The notes under the pieces: model-generated
What the model was told of the DNA's origin: nothing
Databases searched by the model: none
What the model saw: the letters and a program-made list of their open reading frames with translations, nothing else
Source of the DNA: Lachnospiraceae bacterium
GTDB taxonomy: Bacteria; Bacillota; Clostridia; Lachnospirales; Lachnospiraceae
Reading direction: 5' to 3'
Assembly: GCA_900766915.1 (NCBI GenBank)
Contig: CAAFXE010000194.1
Span: 1-48,765 of the forward strand
DNA: 48,765 nucleotides
Shown here: one piece after another, positions 23,756-32,756 of the stretch
How the letters are laid out: each line of letters begins with the position of its first letter
How positions within the stretch are numbered: position 1 is the stretch's first letter
Translations under genes and position numbers: made by a program

Positions 23756-26700
23756 ATGGAAAAAAACAGAATCCGTCCAGTAGTTAACGGAAAAAGTAGC
23801 AGAATGAGCTACTCCAGACAAAAAGAAGTTCTGGAAATGCCAAATCTGATCGAAGTTCAGAAAGATTCCTATCAGTGGTTTCTGGATGAAGGATTAAAAG
23901 AGGTATTTGCAGATATTTCTCCGATCGCTGACTACAGTGGTCATCTTAGTTTGGAATTTGTAGATTTTACATTGTGTGAAGACGATGTAAAATACACAAT
24001 TGAAGAGTGTAAAGAAAGAGATGCAACCTATGCAGCACCTTTAAAAGTAAAGGTACGTCTTTACAATAAAGAAACCGATGAAATTAATGAGCATGAAATT
24101 TTCATGGGCGATTTGCCGCTTATGACAGCAACCGGTACCTTTGTAATCAACGGTGCTGAGCGAGTAATTGTCAGCCAGTTAGTACGTTCCCCTGGCATTT
24201 ACTATGCAATTGGACATGATAAGCTCGGTAAGAGATTATTCTCCTCCACTGTGATTCCAAACCGTGGTGCATGGTTAGAGTATGAAACAGATTCCAATGA
24301 CGTATTTTATGTACGTGTGGACAGAACAAGAAAGGTTCCGATCACAGTGCTGATCCGTGCTCTGGGATGCGGTACCAACGCAGAAATCCTTGAATTATTT
24401 GGTGAAGAACCAAAAATTCTTGCTGCGCTTACCAAAGACGTTTCCACAAATTACCAGGAAGGTCTTCTGGAATTATACAAAAAGATTCGTCCGGGTGAAC
24501 CACTGGCAGTAGAAAGCGCAGAAAGCCTGATCATGAACATGTTCTTTGATCCAAAGAGATATGATCTTGCTAAGGTTGGACGTTATAAATTCAACAAAAA
24601 GTTAATGCTGAAGAACCGTGTAACAGGTCAGGTTCTTGCAGATGACGTAGTAGATACTACAACCGGCGAAATTATTGCTGAGGCGGGTACAGAGATTACA
24701 AGAGATCTTGCTGATACCATTCAGAACGCAGCAATTCCATATATCTGGGTAGTGACAGAAGATGACCGCAGAGTGAAGATCCTTTCCAATATGATGGTTG
24801 ACTTAAGCACATACCTTGATGTAGATCCGAAGGAGCTTGGAGTTACAGAGTTAGTATACTACCCTGCTCTGGAAAAAATTCTGGAAGAAAATGAAAGTCT
24901 TGAAGAACGCATCGAAGCAGTTAAGAGAAGCATTACAGAATTGATTCCAAAACACATTACAAAAGAAGATATTTTCGCATCCATCAACTACAACATGCAT
25001 CTGGAATATGGCATGGGTAATGATGATGATATCGACCACCTGGGTAACAGACGTATTCGTGCGGTTGGTGAACTTTTACAGAACCAGTACCGTATCGGTC
25101 TTTCCAGAATGGAAAGAGTTGTTCGTGAAAGAATGACTACACAGGATCTGGAAAACATTACACCGCAGCAGCTGATCAATATCAAACCGGTGACAGCAGC
25201 AGTGAAAGAATTCTTCGGTTCTTCCCAGCTGTCCCAGTTCATGGATCAGAACAACCCGTTAGGTGAGCTGACTCATAAGAGACGTTTGTCAGCACTTGGT
25301 CCTGGTGGTCTTTCCAGAGACCGTGCAGGTTTCGAGGTTCGAGATGTTCACTACTCCCATTACGGAAGAATGTGTCCGATTGAGACTCCTGAAGGTCCAA
25401 ACATCGGTCTGATCAACTCTCTGGCTACTTATGCCCGTATCAATGAATACGGATTTGTAGAAGCTCCATATCGTAAGGTAGATAAGAGTGATCCATTAAA
25501 TCCGAGAGTTACCGATGAAGTTGTATATATGACAGCAGATGAAGAAGATAACTACCATGTAGCACAGGCTAACGAACCACTGGATGCAGAAGGACATTTC
25601 ATCCATAACAATGTATCCGGACGTTACCTGGAAGAAACACAGTCATATGAAAAGACCATGTTTGATTACATGGACGTATCTCCTAAGATGGTATTTTCTG
25701 TTGCTACAGCATTGATTCCATTCCTTCAGAATGACGATGCGAACCGTGCCCTCATGGGATCCAACATGCAGCGTCAGGCCGTACCTTTGATGCTCACAGA
25801 AGCACCGGTTGTTGGTACAGGTATGGAACCAAAGGCAGCAGTTGACTCAGGTGTCTGTGTAGTTGCAAAGAAAGCCGGCGTGATCGAAAGAGCTGAATCT
25901 AATCAGATCATTATGAAGAACGATGACGGAACAAAAGATGTATATCGTCTGTCTAAATTCTCTAGAAGTAATCAGAGCAACTGTTATAATCAGAGACCGA
26001 TCGTATTCAAGGGTGAACATGTAGAAGCAGGTCAGGTAATCGCCGATGGTCCATCCACCTCTATGGGTGAGCTGGCTCTTGGTAAAAACCCGCTCATTGG
26101 CTTTATGACATGGGAAGGTTACAACTACGAGGATGCTGTCTTGTTAAGTGAAAGACTTGTACAGGATGATGTTTATACATCTATCCATATTGAAGAATAT
26201 GAAGCAGAAGCACGTGATACCAAATTAGGACCGGAAGAGATCACAAGAGATGTTCCGGGTGTTGGTGATGATGCACTTAAGGATCTTGATGAAAGAGGTA
26301 TCATCCGTATTGGTGCAGAAGTTCGTGCCGGAGATATCCTGGTTGGTAAAGTAACTCCTAAGGGAGAAACAGAGCTGACAGCGGAAGAAAGACTGCTTCG
26401 TGCAATCTTTGGTGAAAAAGCAAGAGAAGTAAGAGATACTTCCTTAAAAGTACCACACGGCGAATATGGTATTGTTGTAGATGCCAAGGTATTCACCAGA
26501 GAAAACGGTGATGAATTATCTCCGGGTGTAAACCAGTCAGTTCGTATTTACATCGCACAGAAGAGAAAAATCTCCGTAGGTGATAAAATGGCCGGCCGTC
26601 ATGGTAATAAGGGTGTTGTTTCCCGTGTATTACCGGTAGAAGATATGCCATTCCTTCCAAACGGACGTCCATTGGATATCGTACTGAATCCTCTGGGTGT

Positions 26701-27577
26701 ACCTTCCCGTATGAATATCGGACAGGTATTGGAGATTCATTTAAGTCTGGCTGCCAAGGCACTTGGCTTTAACATTGCAACACCGGTATTCGATGGCGCA
26801 AACGAAGATGATATTATGGACACTCTGGATCTTGCAAATGATTATGTAAATCTTGAGTGGGATGAATTTAAAGAAAAACACGGAGAAGAACTTCTTCCGG
26901 AAGTGTTGGATTATCTGTATGAAAACAGAGACCACAGAGCTTTATGGAAAGGTGTGCCGTTATCAAGAGATGGTAAGGTAAGACTTCGTGATGGTAGAAC
27001 AGGAGAATACTTCGATAGTCCTGTAACCATTGGTCACATGCACTACCTGAAACTTCACCACCTGGTAGATGATAAGATCCACGCACGTTCTACCGGTCCT
27101 TACTCTCTCGTTACACAGCAGCCGCTGGGTGGTAAAGCTCAGTTCGGTGGACAGCGTTTCGGAGAAATGGAAGTTTGGGCACTGGAAGCTTACGGTGCTG
27201 CATATACACTTCAGGAAATCCTCACAGTGAAGTCAGATGATGTCATCGGACGTGTGAAGACCTATGAAGCAATCATTAAGGGTGAAAACATTCCTGAAGC
27301 AGGTATTCCGGAATCCTTCAAGGTTCTCTTAAAAGAATTACAGTCCTTAGGTCTCGATGTCAGAGTATTAAAGGATGATAATACAGAAGTAGAGATCATG
27401 GAAACAAGTGCTTATGGCGAATCTACAGATTTACGTTCCATTATCGAAGGAGACAGAAACTTCAGAGATGAAGAAAGAGGATATGAAGCTTATGGTTACA
27501 CAACCCAGGAATTCCAGGGGGAAGAACTGGTTTCCGTAGAGGAAGAAGCTTCAGCTGAATCAGAAATAGAAGAATAA
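23756..27577 (+). CDS. rpoB: DNA-directed RNA polymerase subunit beta
   Basis: This 1273-residue protein is full length. The rifampicin pocket reads QLSQFMDQNNPLGELTHKRRLSALGPGG, with D497, H507 and S512 in the positions of E. coli D516, H526 and S531, so it looks like the sensitive type. KMAGRHGNKGVVS and the late GGKAQFGGQRFGEMEVWALEAYGA are as expected. GAAAGGGTGA precedes the ATG. rpoC follows 20 bases downstream. Confidence 0.98.
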   Translation: MEKNRIRPVVNGKSSRMSYSRQKEVLEMPNLIEVQKDSYQWFLDEGLKEVFADISPIADYSGHLSLEFVDFTLCEDDVKYTIEECKERDATYAAPLKVKVRLYNKETDEINEHEIFMGDLPLMTATGTFVINGAERVIVSQLVRSPGIYYAIGHDKLGKRLFSSTVIPNRGAWLEYETDSNDVFYVRVDRTRKVPITVLIRALGCGTNAEILELFGEEPKILAALTKDVSTNYQEGLLELYKKIRPGEPLAVESAESLIMNMFFDPKRYDLAKVGRYKFNKKLMLKNRVTGQVLADDVVDTTTGEIIAEAGTEITRDLADTIQNAAIPYIWVVTEDDRRVKILSNMMVDLSTYLDVDPKELGVTELVYYPALEKILEENESLEERIEAVKRSITELIPKHITKEDIFASINYNMHLEYGMGNDDDIDHLGNRRIRAVGELLQNQYRIGLSRMERVVRERMTTQDLENITPQQLINIKPVTAAVKEFFGSSQLSQFMDQNNPLGELTHKRRLSALGPGGLSRDRAGFEVRDVHYSHYGRMCPIETPEGPNIGLINSLATYARINEYGFVEAPYRKVDKSDPLNPRVTDEVVYMTADEEDNYHVAQANEPLDAEGHFIHNNVSGRYLEETQSYEKTMFDYMDVSPKMVFSVATALIPFLQNDDANRALMGSNMQRQAVPLMLTEAPVVGTGMEPKAAVDSGVCVVAKKAGVIERAESNQIIMKNDDGTKDVYRLSKFSRSNQSNCYNQRPIVFKGEHVEAGQVIADGPSTSMGELALGKNPLIGFMTWEGYNYEDAVLLSERLVQDDVYTSIHIEEYEAEARDTKLGPEEITRDVPGVGDDALKDLDERGIIRIGAEVRAGDILVGKVTPKGETELTAEERLLRAIFGEKAREVRDTSLKVPHGEYGIVVDAKVFTRENGDELSPGVNQSVRIYIAQKRKISVGDKMAGRHGNKGVVSRVLPVEDMPFLPNGRPLDIVLNPLGVPSRMNIGQVLEIHLSLAAKALGFNIATPVFDGANEDDIMDTLDLANDYVNLEWDEFKEKHGEELLPEVLDYLYENRDHRALWKGVPLSRDGKVRLRDGRTGEYFDSPVTIGHMHYLKLHHLVDDKIHARSTGPYSLVTQQPLGGKAQFGGQRFGEMEVWALEAYGAAYTLQEILTVKSDDVIGRVKTYEAIIKGENIPEAGIPESFKVLLKELQSLGLDVRVLKDDNTEVEIMETSAYGESTDLRSIIEGDRNFRDEERGYEAYGYTTQEFQGEELVSVEEEASAESEIEE

Positions 27578-27596
27578 TCGGAAAGGAGCGCCGAAG

Positions 27597-30500
27597 ATGC
27601 CAGAAACAGTAAATAATGAAGTTTACCAGCCAATGACCTTTGATGCAATCAAAATCGGTCTTGCATCTCCTGAAAAAATCAGAGAATGGTCTTATGGTGA
27701 AGTATTAAAACCTGAAACAATTAACTACAGAACATTAAAGCCTGAAAGAGACGGTCTGTTCTGTGAAAAGATCTTTGGACCTAGCAAGGACTGGGAATGT
27801 CACTGCGGTAAATACAAAAAGATCAGATATAAAGGTGTCGTATGTGACAGATGTGGCGTTGAAGTTACAAAATCCAACGTACGTCGTGAACGTATGGGTC
27901 ACATCGAACTGGCTGCACCGGTTTCCCACATTTGGTATTTCAAGGGAATCCCAAGCAGAATGGGACTGATCCTGGATTTATCTCCAAGAATCCTGGAAAA
28001 AGTTCTCTACTTCGCTTCCTATATCGTTCTGGATGCAGGTAATGCTACAGAGCTTGTATACAAACAGGTATTATCTGAAAAAGAATACCAGGATGCGAGA
28101 GAAAAATACGGCAATGAATTTAAAGTAGGTATGGGTGCTGAAGCAATTAAACAGTTGCTTCAGGACATCGACCTTGATAAAGAGGCTGCTGAATTAAGAG
28201 CAGGTCTCGAAGATGCAACAGGCCAGAAACGCGCACGTATCGTGAAACGTCTGGAGGTTGTTGAATCCTTCCGTGAATCCGGAAACAAACCGGAATGGAT
28301 GGTGATGGATGCAATTCCGGTAATTCCACCGGATTTACGACCTATGGTTCAGTTAGACGGCGGACGTTTTGCTACCTCCGACCTGAATGATTTATATAGA
28401 AGAATCATCAACCGTAACAACCGTCTGAAGAGACTCCTGGAACTGGGAGCTCCGGACATCATCGTCAGAAACGAAAAGAGAATGCTTCAGGAAGCAGTCG
28501 ATGCTCTCATCGACAATGGCCGTCGTGGCCGTCCGGTAACCGGTCCTGGAAACAGAGCATTAAAATCTCTTTCCGATATGTTAAAGGGTAAATCCGGACG
28601 TTTCCGCCAGAACCTTCTCGGAAAACGTGTTGACTACTCAGGACGTTCCGTAATCGTCGTAGGACCGGAATTAAAGATTTACCAGTGTGGTCTTCCAAAA
28701 GAGATGGCAATCGAGCTGTTCAAACCTTTCGTAATGAAAGAACTCGTATATAACGGAACTGCTCATAACATTAAGAGTGCTAAGAAGATGGTTGAAAAGC
28801 TTCAGCCGGAAGTTTGGGATGTGCTGGAAGATGTTATCAAAGAACATCCGGTTATGTTAAACCGTGCCCCCACACTTCACAGACTTGGTATTCAGGCTTT
28901 CGAACCTATTTTAGTAGAAGGTAAAGCAATCAAGCTTCATCCGTTGGTATGTACAGCGTTCAACGCTGACTTCGATGGTGACCAGATGGCGGTACATCTT
29001 CCGTTGTCTGTAGAAGCTCAGGCAGAGTGCAGATTCCTGCTTCTGTCTCCAAACAACCTGTTAAAACCATCTGATGGTGGTCCAGTAGCCGTTCCTTCAC
29101 AGGATATGGTTCTTGGTATCTACTACCTGACACAGGAAAGACCGGGTGTTCTCGGAGAAGGTAAATTCTTCAAGAGTGTTAACGAAGCGATCCTCTGCTA
29201 TGAAAACGGTGGAATCACCTTACAGTCCAAGATCAAAGTTCGTATGAGCAAGACAATGGCAGATGGCACCGTGCTTACACAGAATGTAGATTCTACTCTG
29301 GGACGTTTCATCTTCAACGAAATCCTGCCACAGGATCTTGGCTTTGTAGACAGAAGTGTTCCGGGAAATGAACTGAAACTGGAAGTAGATTTCCATGTTG
29401 GTAAAAAAGGATTAAAACAGATCCTTGAAAAAGTAATCAACACACACGGAGCTACCAAGACAGCAGAAGTTCTGGATGATATCAAAGCAATGGGTTACAA
29501 ATATTCCACCCGTGCTGCCATGACAGTATCTATTTCTGACATGACAGTGCCGCCGGAAAAACCGCAGCTCATTGAGAATGCACAGAAAACAGTAGACAAG
29601 ATTACACGTAACTTCAAACGTGGTCTTATTACAGAAGAAGAACGTTACAAAGAAGTTGTAGACACATGGCAGGAAACTGACCAGATTCTTACAAAGAAGC
29701 TTCTTGGCGGTCTTGATAAATATAACAACATCTTCATGATGGCTGACTCCGGTGCCCGTGGTTCCGATAAGCAGATCAAGCAGCTAGCTGGTATGCGTGG
29801 TCTTATGGCTGATACAACAGGTCATACAATCGAGCTTCCAATTAAGTCCAACTTCCGTGAAGGTCTTGACGTACTGGAATACTTCATGTCAGCACATGGT
29901 GCCCGTAAAGGTCTTTCCGATACAGCACTTCGTACCGCTGACTCCGGTTATCTGACAAGACGTCTGGTAGACGTTTCTCAGGACCTGATCGTTCGTGAAG
30001 TAGATTGCTGCGAAGGCAAAGCAATTCCGGGAATGGTTGTAGAAGCATTCATGGATGGCAAGGAAGAAATTGAAAGCCTTCAGGAACGTATCACAGGACG
30101 TTTCGTATGTGAAGATATCTGTGATGCAGAAGGAAATGTTATTGTAAAAGCAAACCACATGATCACACCAAGACGTGCCGCTGCAGTGGTAAGCAAAGGT
30201 GTTGATGCAGAAGGCAAGCCATTAACAGCAGTGAAGATCAGAACAGTTCTTACCTGCCGTTCACACATTGGTGTCTGTGCAAAATGTTACGGTGCGAACA
30301 TGGCTACAGGTGAAGCGGTACAGGTTGGTGAATCTGTTGGTATCATTGCAGCTCAGTCTATCGGTGAACCTGGTACACAGCTGACCATGAGAACCTTCCA
30401 TACCGGTGGTGTTGCCGGTGGGGACATCACACAGGGTCTTCCTCGTGTCGAAGAACTTTTTGAAGCAAGAAAACCAAAGGGTCTTGCAATTATTTCAGAA

Positions 30501-31340
30501 TTTGCCGGATATGCACAGTTAAATGATACAAAGAAGAAACGTGAAATCATTGTAACAAACAATGAAACAGGTGAATCCAAGACTTACCTGATTCCTTACG
30601 GTTCCAGAATCAAGGCTGTGGATGGTGCATGGTTAGAAGCCGGTGATCCATTAACAGAAGGTTCTGTAAACCCACACGATATTTTACGTATCAAAGGTGT
30701 TCGTGCAGTTCAGGACTATATGCTCCGCGAAGTACAGCGTGTATATCGCTTACAGGGTGTAGAAATCAATGATAAGCACATTGAGATGATCGTTCGTCAG
30801 ATGCTCAAGAAGATCCGCATCGAAGAAAACGGAGATTCCGAATTCCTGCCGGGTGCTATGGTAGATGCTCTTGAGTACGATGATGTAAACGAAGCATTGA
30901 TCGCAGAAGGCAAGAAGCCGGCAGAAGGAAAACAGGTAATGCTTGGTATCACAAAAGCATCCCTTGCAACAAACTCCTTCTTATCAGCAGCTTCCTTCCA
31001 GGAAACAACCAAAGTTCTTACAGAAGCAGCGATCAAGGGTAAAGTAGATAACCTGATCGGTCTGAAAGAAAACGTTATTATCGGTAAGCTGATTCCGGCC
31101 GGTACCGGTATGAAACGTTACCATGATGTAAAACTGGATGTGGATGCAGAATTTGAAGCAATGACAGCACAGGCGGCTGAAGAAGCAAAAGACGAAGAAA
31201 TCGAAGAGATCGAAGAAATCGCAGAAGATGTGGAGATTGATGAAGTCGAAGCAGCAGAAGCTGAAACAGCCACAACAGATGCTTTGGAAGAAGCAGAAGA
31301 TCTGGATGAAGTTTTAGAAGAATTAGCTGAAACAGAGTAA
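27597..31340 (+). CDS. rpoC: DNA-directed RNA polymerase subunit beta'
   Basis: This 1247-residue protein has the N-terminal zinc ribbon (CHCGKYK, then CDRCGVEV), the catalytic NADFDGDQMAVHLPLS around residues 456-471 that binds the active-site magnesium, and a second Cys cluster (LTCRSHIGVCAKCYG). The C-terminal 60 residues are a strongly acidic Glu-rich tail. AAAGGAG lies upstream of the ATG. It ends at a strong terminator. Confidence 0.98.
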   Translation: MPETVNNEVYQPMTFDAIKIGLASPEKIREWSYGEVLKPETINYRTLKPERDGLFCEKIFGPSKDWECHCGKYKKIRYKGVVCDRCGVEVTKSNVRRERMGHIELAAPVSHIWYFKGIPSRMGLILDLSPRILEKVLYFASYIVLDAGNATELVYKQVLSEKEYQDAREKYGNEFKVGMGAEAIKQLLQDIDLDKEAAELRAGLEDATGQKRARIVKRLEVVESFRESGNKPEWMVMDAIPVIPPDLRPMVQLDGGRFATSDLNDLYRRIINRNNRLKRLLELGAPDIIVRNEKRMLQEAVDALIDNGRRGRPVTGPGNRALKSLSDMLKGKSGRFRQNLLGKRVDYSGRSVIVVGPELKIYQCGLPKEMAIELFKPFVMKELVYNGTAHNIKSAKKMVEKLQPEVWDVLEDVIKEHPVMLNRAPTLHRLGIQAFEPILVEGKAIKLHPLVCTAFNADFDGDQMAVHLPLSVEAQAECRFLLLSPNNLLKPSDGGPVAVPSQDMVLGIYYLTQERPGVLGEGKFFKSVNEAILCYENGGITLQSKIKVRMSKTMADGTVLTQNVDSTLGRFIFNEILPQDLGFVDRSVPGNELKLEVDFHVGKKGLKQILEKVINTHGATKTAEVLDDIKAMGYKYSTRAAMTVSISDMTVPPEKPQLIENAQKTVDKITRNFKRGLITEEERYKEVVDTWQETDQILTKKLLGGLDKYNNIFMMADSGARGSDKQIKQLAGMRGLMADTTGHTIELPIKSNFREGLDVLEYFMSAHGARKGLSDTALRTADSGYLTRRLVDVSQDLIVREVDCCEGKAIPGMVVEAFMDGKEEIESLQERITGRFVCEDICDAEGNVIVKANHMITPRRAAAVVSKGVDAEGKPLTAVKIRTVLTCRSHIGVCAKCYGANMATGEAVQVGESVGIIAAQSIGEPGTQLTMRTFHTGGVAGGDITQGLPRVEELFEARKPKGLAIISEFAGYAQLNDTKKKREIIVTNNETGESKTYLIPYGSRIKAVDGAWLEAGDPLTEGSVNPHDILRIKGVRAVQDYMLREVQRVYRLQGVEINDKHIEMIVRQMLKKIRIEENGDSEFLPGAMVDALEYDDVNEALIAEGKKPAEGKQVMLGITKASLATNSFLSAASFQETTKVLTEAAIKGKVDNLIGLKENVIIGKLIPAGTGMKRYHDVKLDVDAEFEAMTAQAAEEAKDEEIEEIEEIAEDVEIDEVEAAEAETATTDALEEAEDLDEVLEELAETE

Positions 31341-31352
31341 AATAAACAAGGT

Positions 31353-31380
31353 CAGAGCCCGTGAAAGCGGGCTCTGTTTT
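31353..31380 (+). terminator. rpoBC terminator
   Basis: CAGAGCCCG (31353-31361) pairs with CGGGCTCTG (31368-31376) and is followed by TTTT. Confidence 0.88.
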
Positions 31381-31406
31381 GTATCTATAAAAAAACAAAA
31401 AAGCCC

Positions 31407-31435
31407 TTGACACGCCCAAAAGCCTTGGATATAAT
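31407..31435 (+). promoter_or_regulatory. str operon promoter
   Basis: TTGACA (31407-31412) and TATAAT (31430-31435) match consensus with a 17-base spacer. The leader of about 140 bases before rpsL holds a hairpin TTGAATT-TTTAG-AATTCAA (31514-31532). Confidence 0.88.
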
Positions 31436-31582
31436 ACAACAGTGTGAGTTTCCATATACAGAAGGAGACTGCACATAATTTGGAAAGACCAAATTCAGCA
31501 ACCTGCCAAACACTTGAATTTTTAGAATTCAATCACTGACATGTCACAAAAGATATGTTAAATAACACAGGAGGTGAAAGGA

Positions 31583-32005
31583 ATGCCAACATTTAACCAG
31601 TTAGTTAGAAAAGGAAGACAGACATCTGTAAAAAAATCTACTGCACCAGCACTTCAGAAAGGATTCAACTCTTTAAAGAAGAAAGCTACTGATCAGTCAG
31701 CTCCACAGAAACGTGGTGTTTGTACAGCAGTTAAGACAGCTACACCTAAGAAACCAAACTCTGCTCTTAGAAAAATCGCCAGAGTTCGTCTTTCAAACGG
31801 TATCGAAGTAACAAGCTACATTCCAGGTGAAGGACATAACCTTCAGGAGCATAGCGTTGTATTGATCCGTGGTGGTCGTGTTAAGGACTTACCAGGTACA
31901 AGATACCATATCGTCAGAGGTACCTTAGATACAGCAGGTGTTGCTAAGAGACGCCAGGCTCGTTCTAAATACGGTGCTAAGAGACCAAAAGACGCTAAGA
32001 AATAA
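31583..32005 (+). CDS. rpsL: 30S ribosomal protein S12
   Basis: This 140-residue protein reads PTFNQLVRKGRQ, then GVCTAVKTATPKKPNSALRKIARVRL and GGRVKDLPGTRYHIVRG. The lysines linked to streptomycin resistance (in TPKKPNSA and RVKDLPG) are wild type. ATG 31583 follows AGGAGGTGAAAGG; the GTG at 31574 lies inside that site and is rejected. Confidence 0.97.
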   Translation: MPTFNQLVRKGRQTSVKKSTAPALQKGFNSLKKKATDQSAPQKRGVCTAVKTATPKKPNSALRKIARVRLSNGIEVTSYIPGEGHNLQEHSVVLIRGGRVKDLPGTRYHIVRGTLDTAGVAKRRQARSKYGAKRPKDAKK

Positions 32006-32236
32006 GACACCAAATAACAAAGAGACTTACAAACAGAACTATTTGTTAAGTGCATCATGCACTGTGCCGGCATTCTTATAATATCTGCGGGGCAGATATG
32101 TATATTTACCTCATGGGTTGCGGGTTTAGATATACTGGAAATACCGAGCACGAACACACGTAGAACGACACATGTGAGTACCTAAGATTTAATGAAGGAA
32201 TCAAAGATTCCAATTATAATTAAGGAGGGAAGTAAC
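32006..32236 (+). other. Structured rpsL-rpsG spacer
   Basis: This 231-base spacer has no gene but several perfect hairpins: AGTGCAT-C-ATGCACT (32049-32063), ATATCTG-CGGGG-CAGATAT (32081-32099) and GGAATC-AAA-GATTCC (32197-32211). In E. coli the S7 autoregulatory site lies in this same spacer. The last hairpin sits just before the AAGGAGGG of rpsG and may gate its translation. Confidence 0.5.
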
Positions 32237-32707
32237 GTGCCACGTAAAGGACATACTCAGAAAAGAGAAGTATTAGCAGATCCAATGTACAATAACGTAG
32301 TAGTTACCAAACTTATCAACAACATCATGTTAGATGGTAAGAAAGGTGTAGCTCAGAAAATTGTATACGGAGCATTTGAAAGAGTAGCTGAAAAAACTGG
32401 AAAAGAAGCACTCGAAGTATTCGAAGAGGCTATGAACAATATCATGCCAGTTCTCGAAGTAAAAGCTAGACGTATCGGTGGAGCAACATACCAGGTACCA
32501 ATCGAAGTAAGACCAGACAGACGTCAGGCTTTAGCACTTCGTTGGTTAACAATGTTCTCCCGTAAGAGATCTGAAAAGACTCAGGAAGAAAGACTTGCAA
32601 ACGAAATTATGGATGCAGCTAACAACACAGGCGCATCTGTAAAGAGAAAAGAAGAAATGCACAGAATGGCAGAAGCAAACAAAGCATTTGCTCACTATCG
32701 TTTCTAA
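32237..32707 (+). CDS. rpsG: 30S ribosomal protein S7
   Basis: This 156-residue protein begins at GTG 32237, reading PRKGHTQKREVLADPMYNN, and has VKARRIGGATYQVPIEVRPDRRQALALRWL. The GTG is chosen because AAGGAGGG lies 9 bases before it and S7 proteins start at PRKG; the in-frame ATG at 32192 would add 15 atypical residues. It nucleates assembly of the 30S head. Confidence 0.97.
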   Translation: MPRKGHTQKREVLADPMYNNVVVTKLINNIMLDGKKGVAQKIVYGAFERVAEKTGKEALEVFEEAMNNIMPVLEVKARRIGGATYQVPIEVRPDRRQALALRWLTMFSRKRSEKTQEERLANEIMDAANNTGASVKRKEEMHRMAEANKAFAHYRF

Positions 32708-32756
32708 TCAAACTGCTGCATAGTATCTCGTTGATAACAATAAGGAGGAAAAAACC

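Noticed and set aside
25220..25310. Possible rifampicin-resistance changes in rpoB
   Set aside because: The key D, H and S positions are wild type. G503 at the E. coli S522 position looks like lineage variation.
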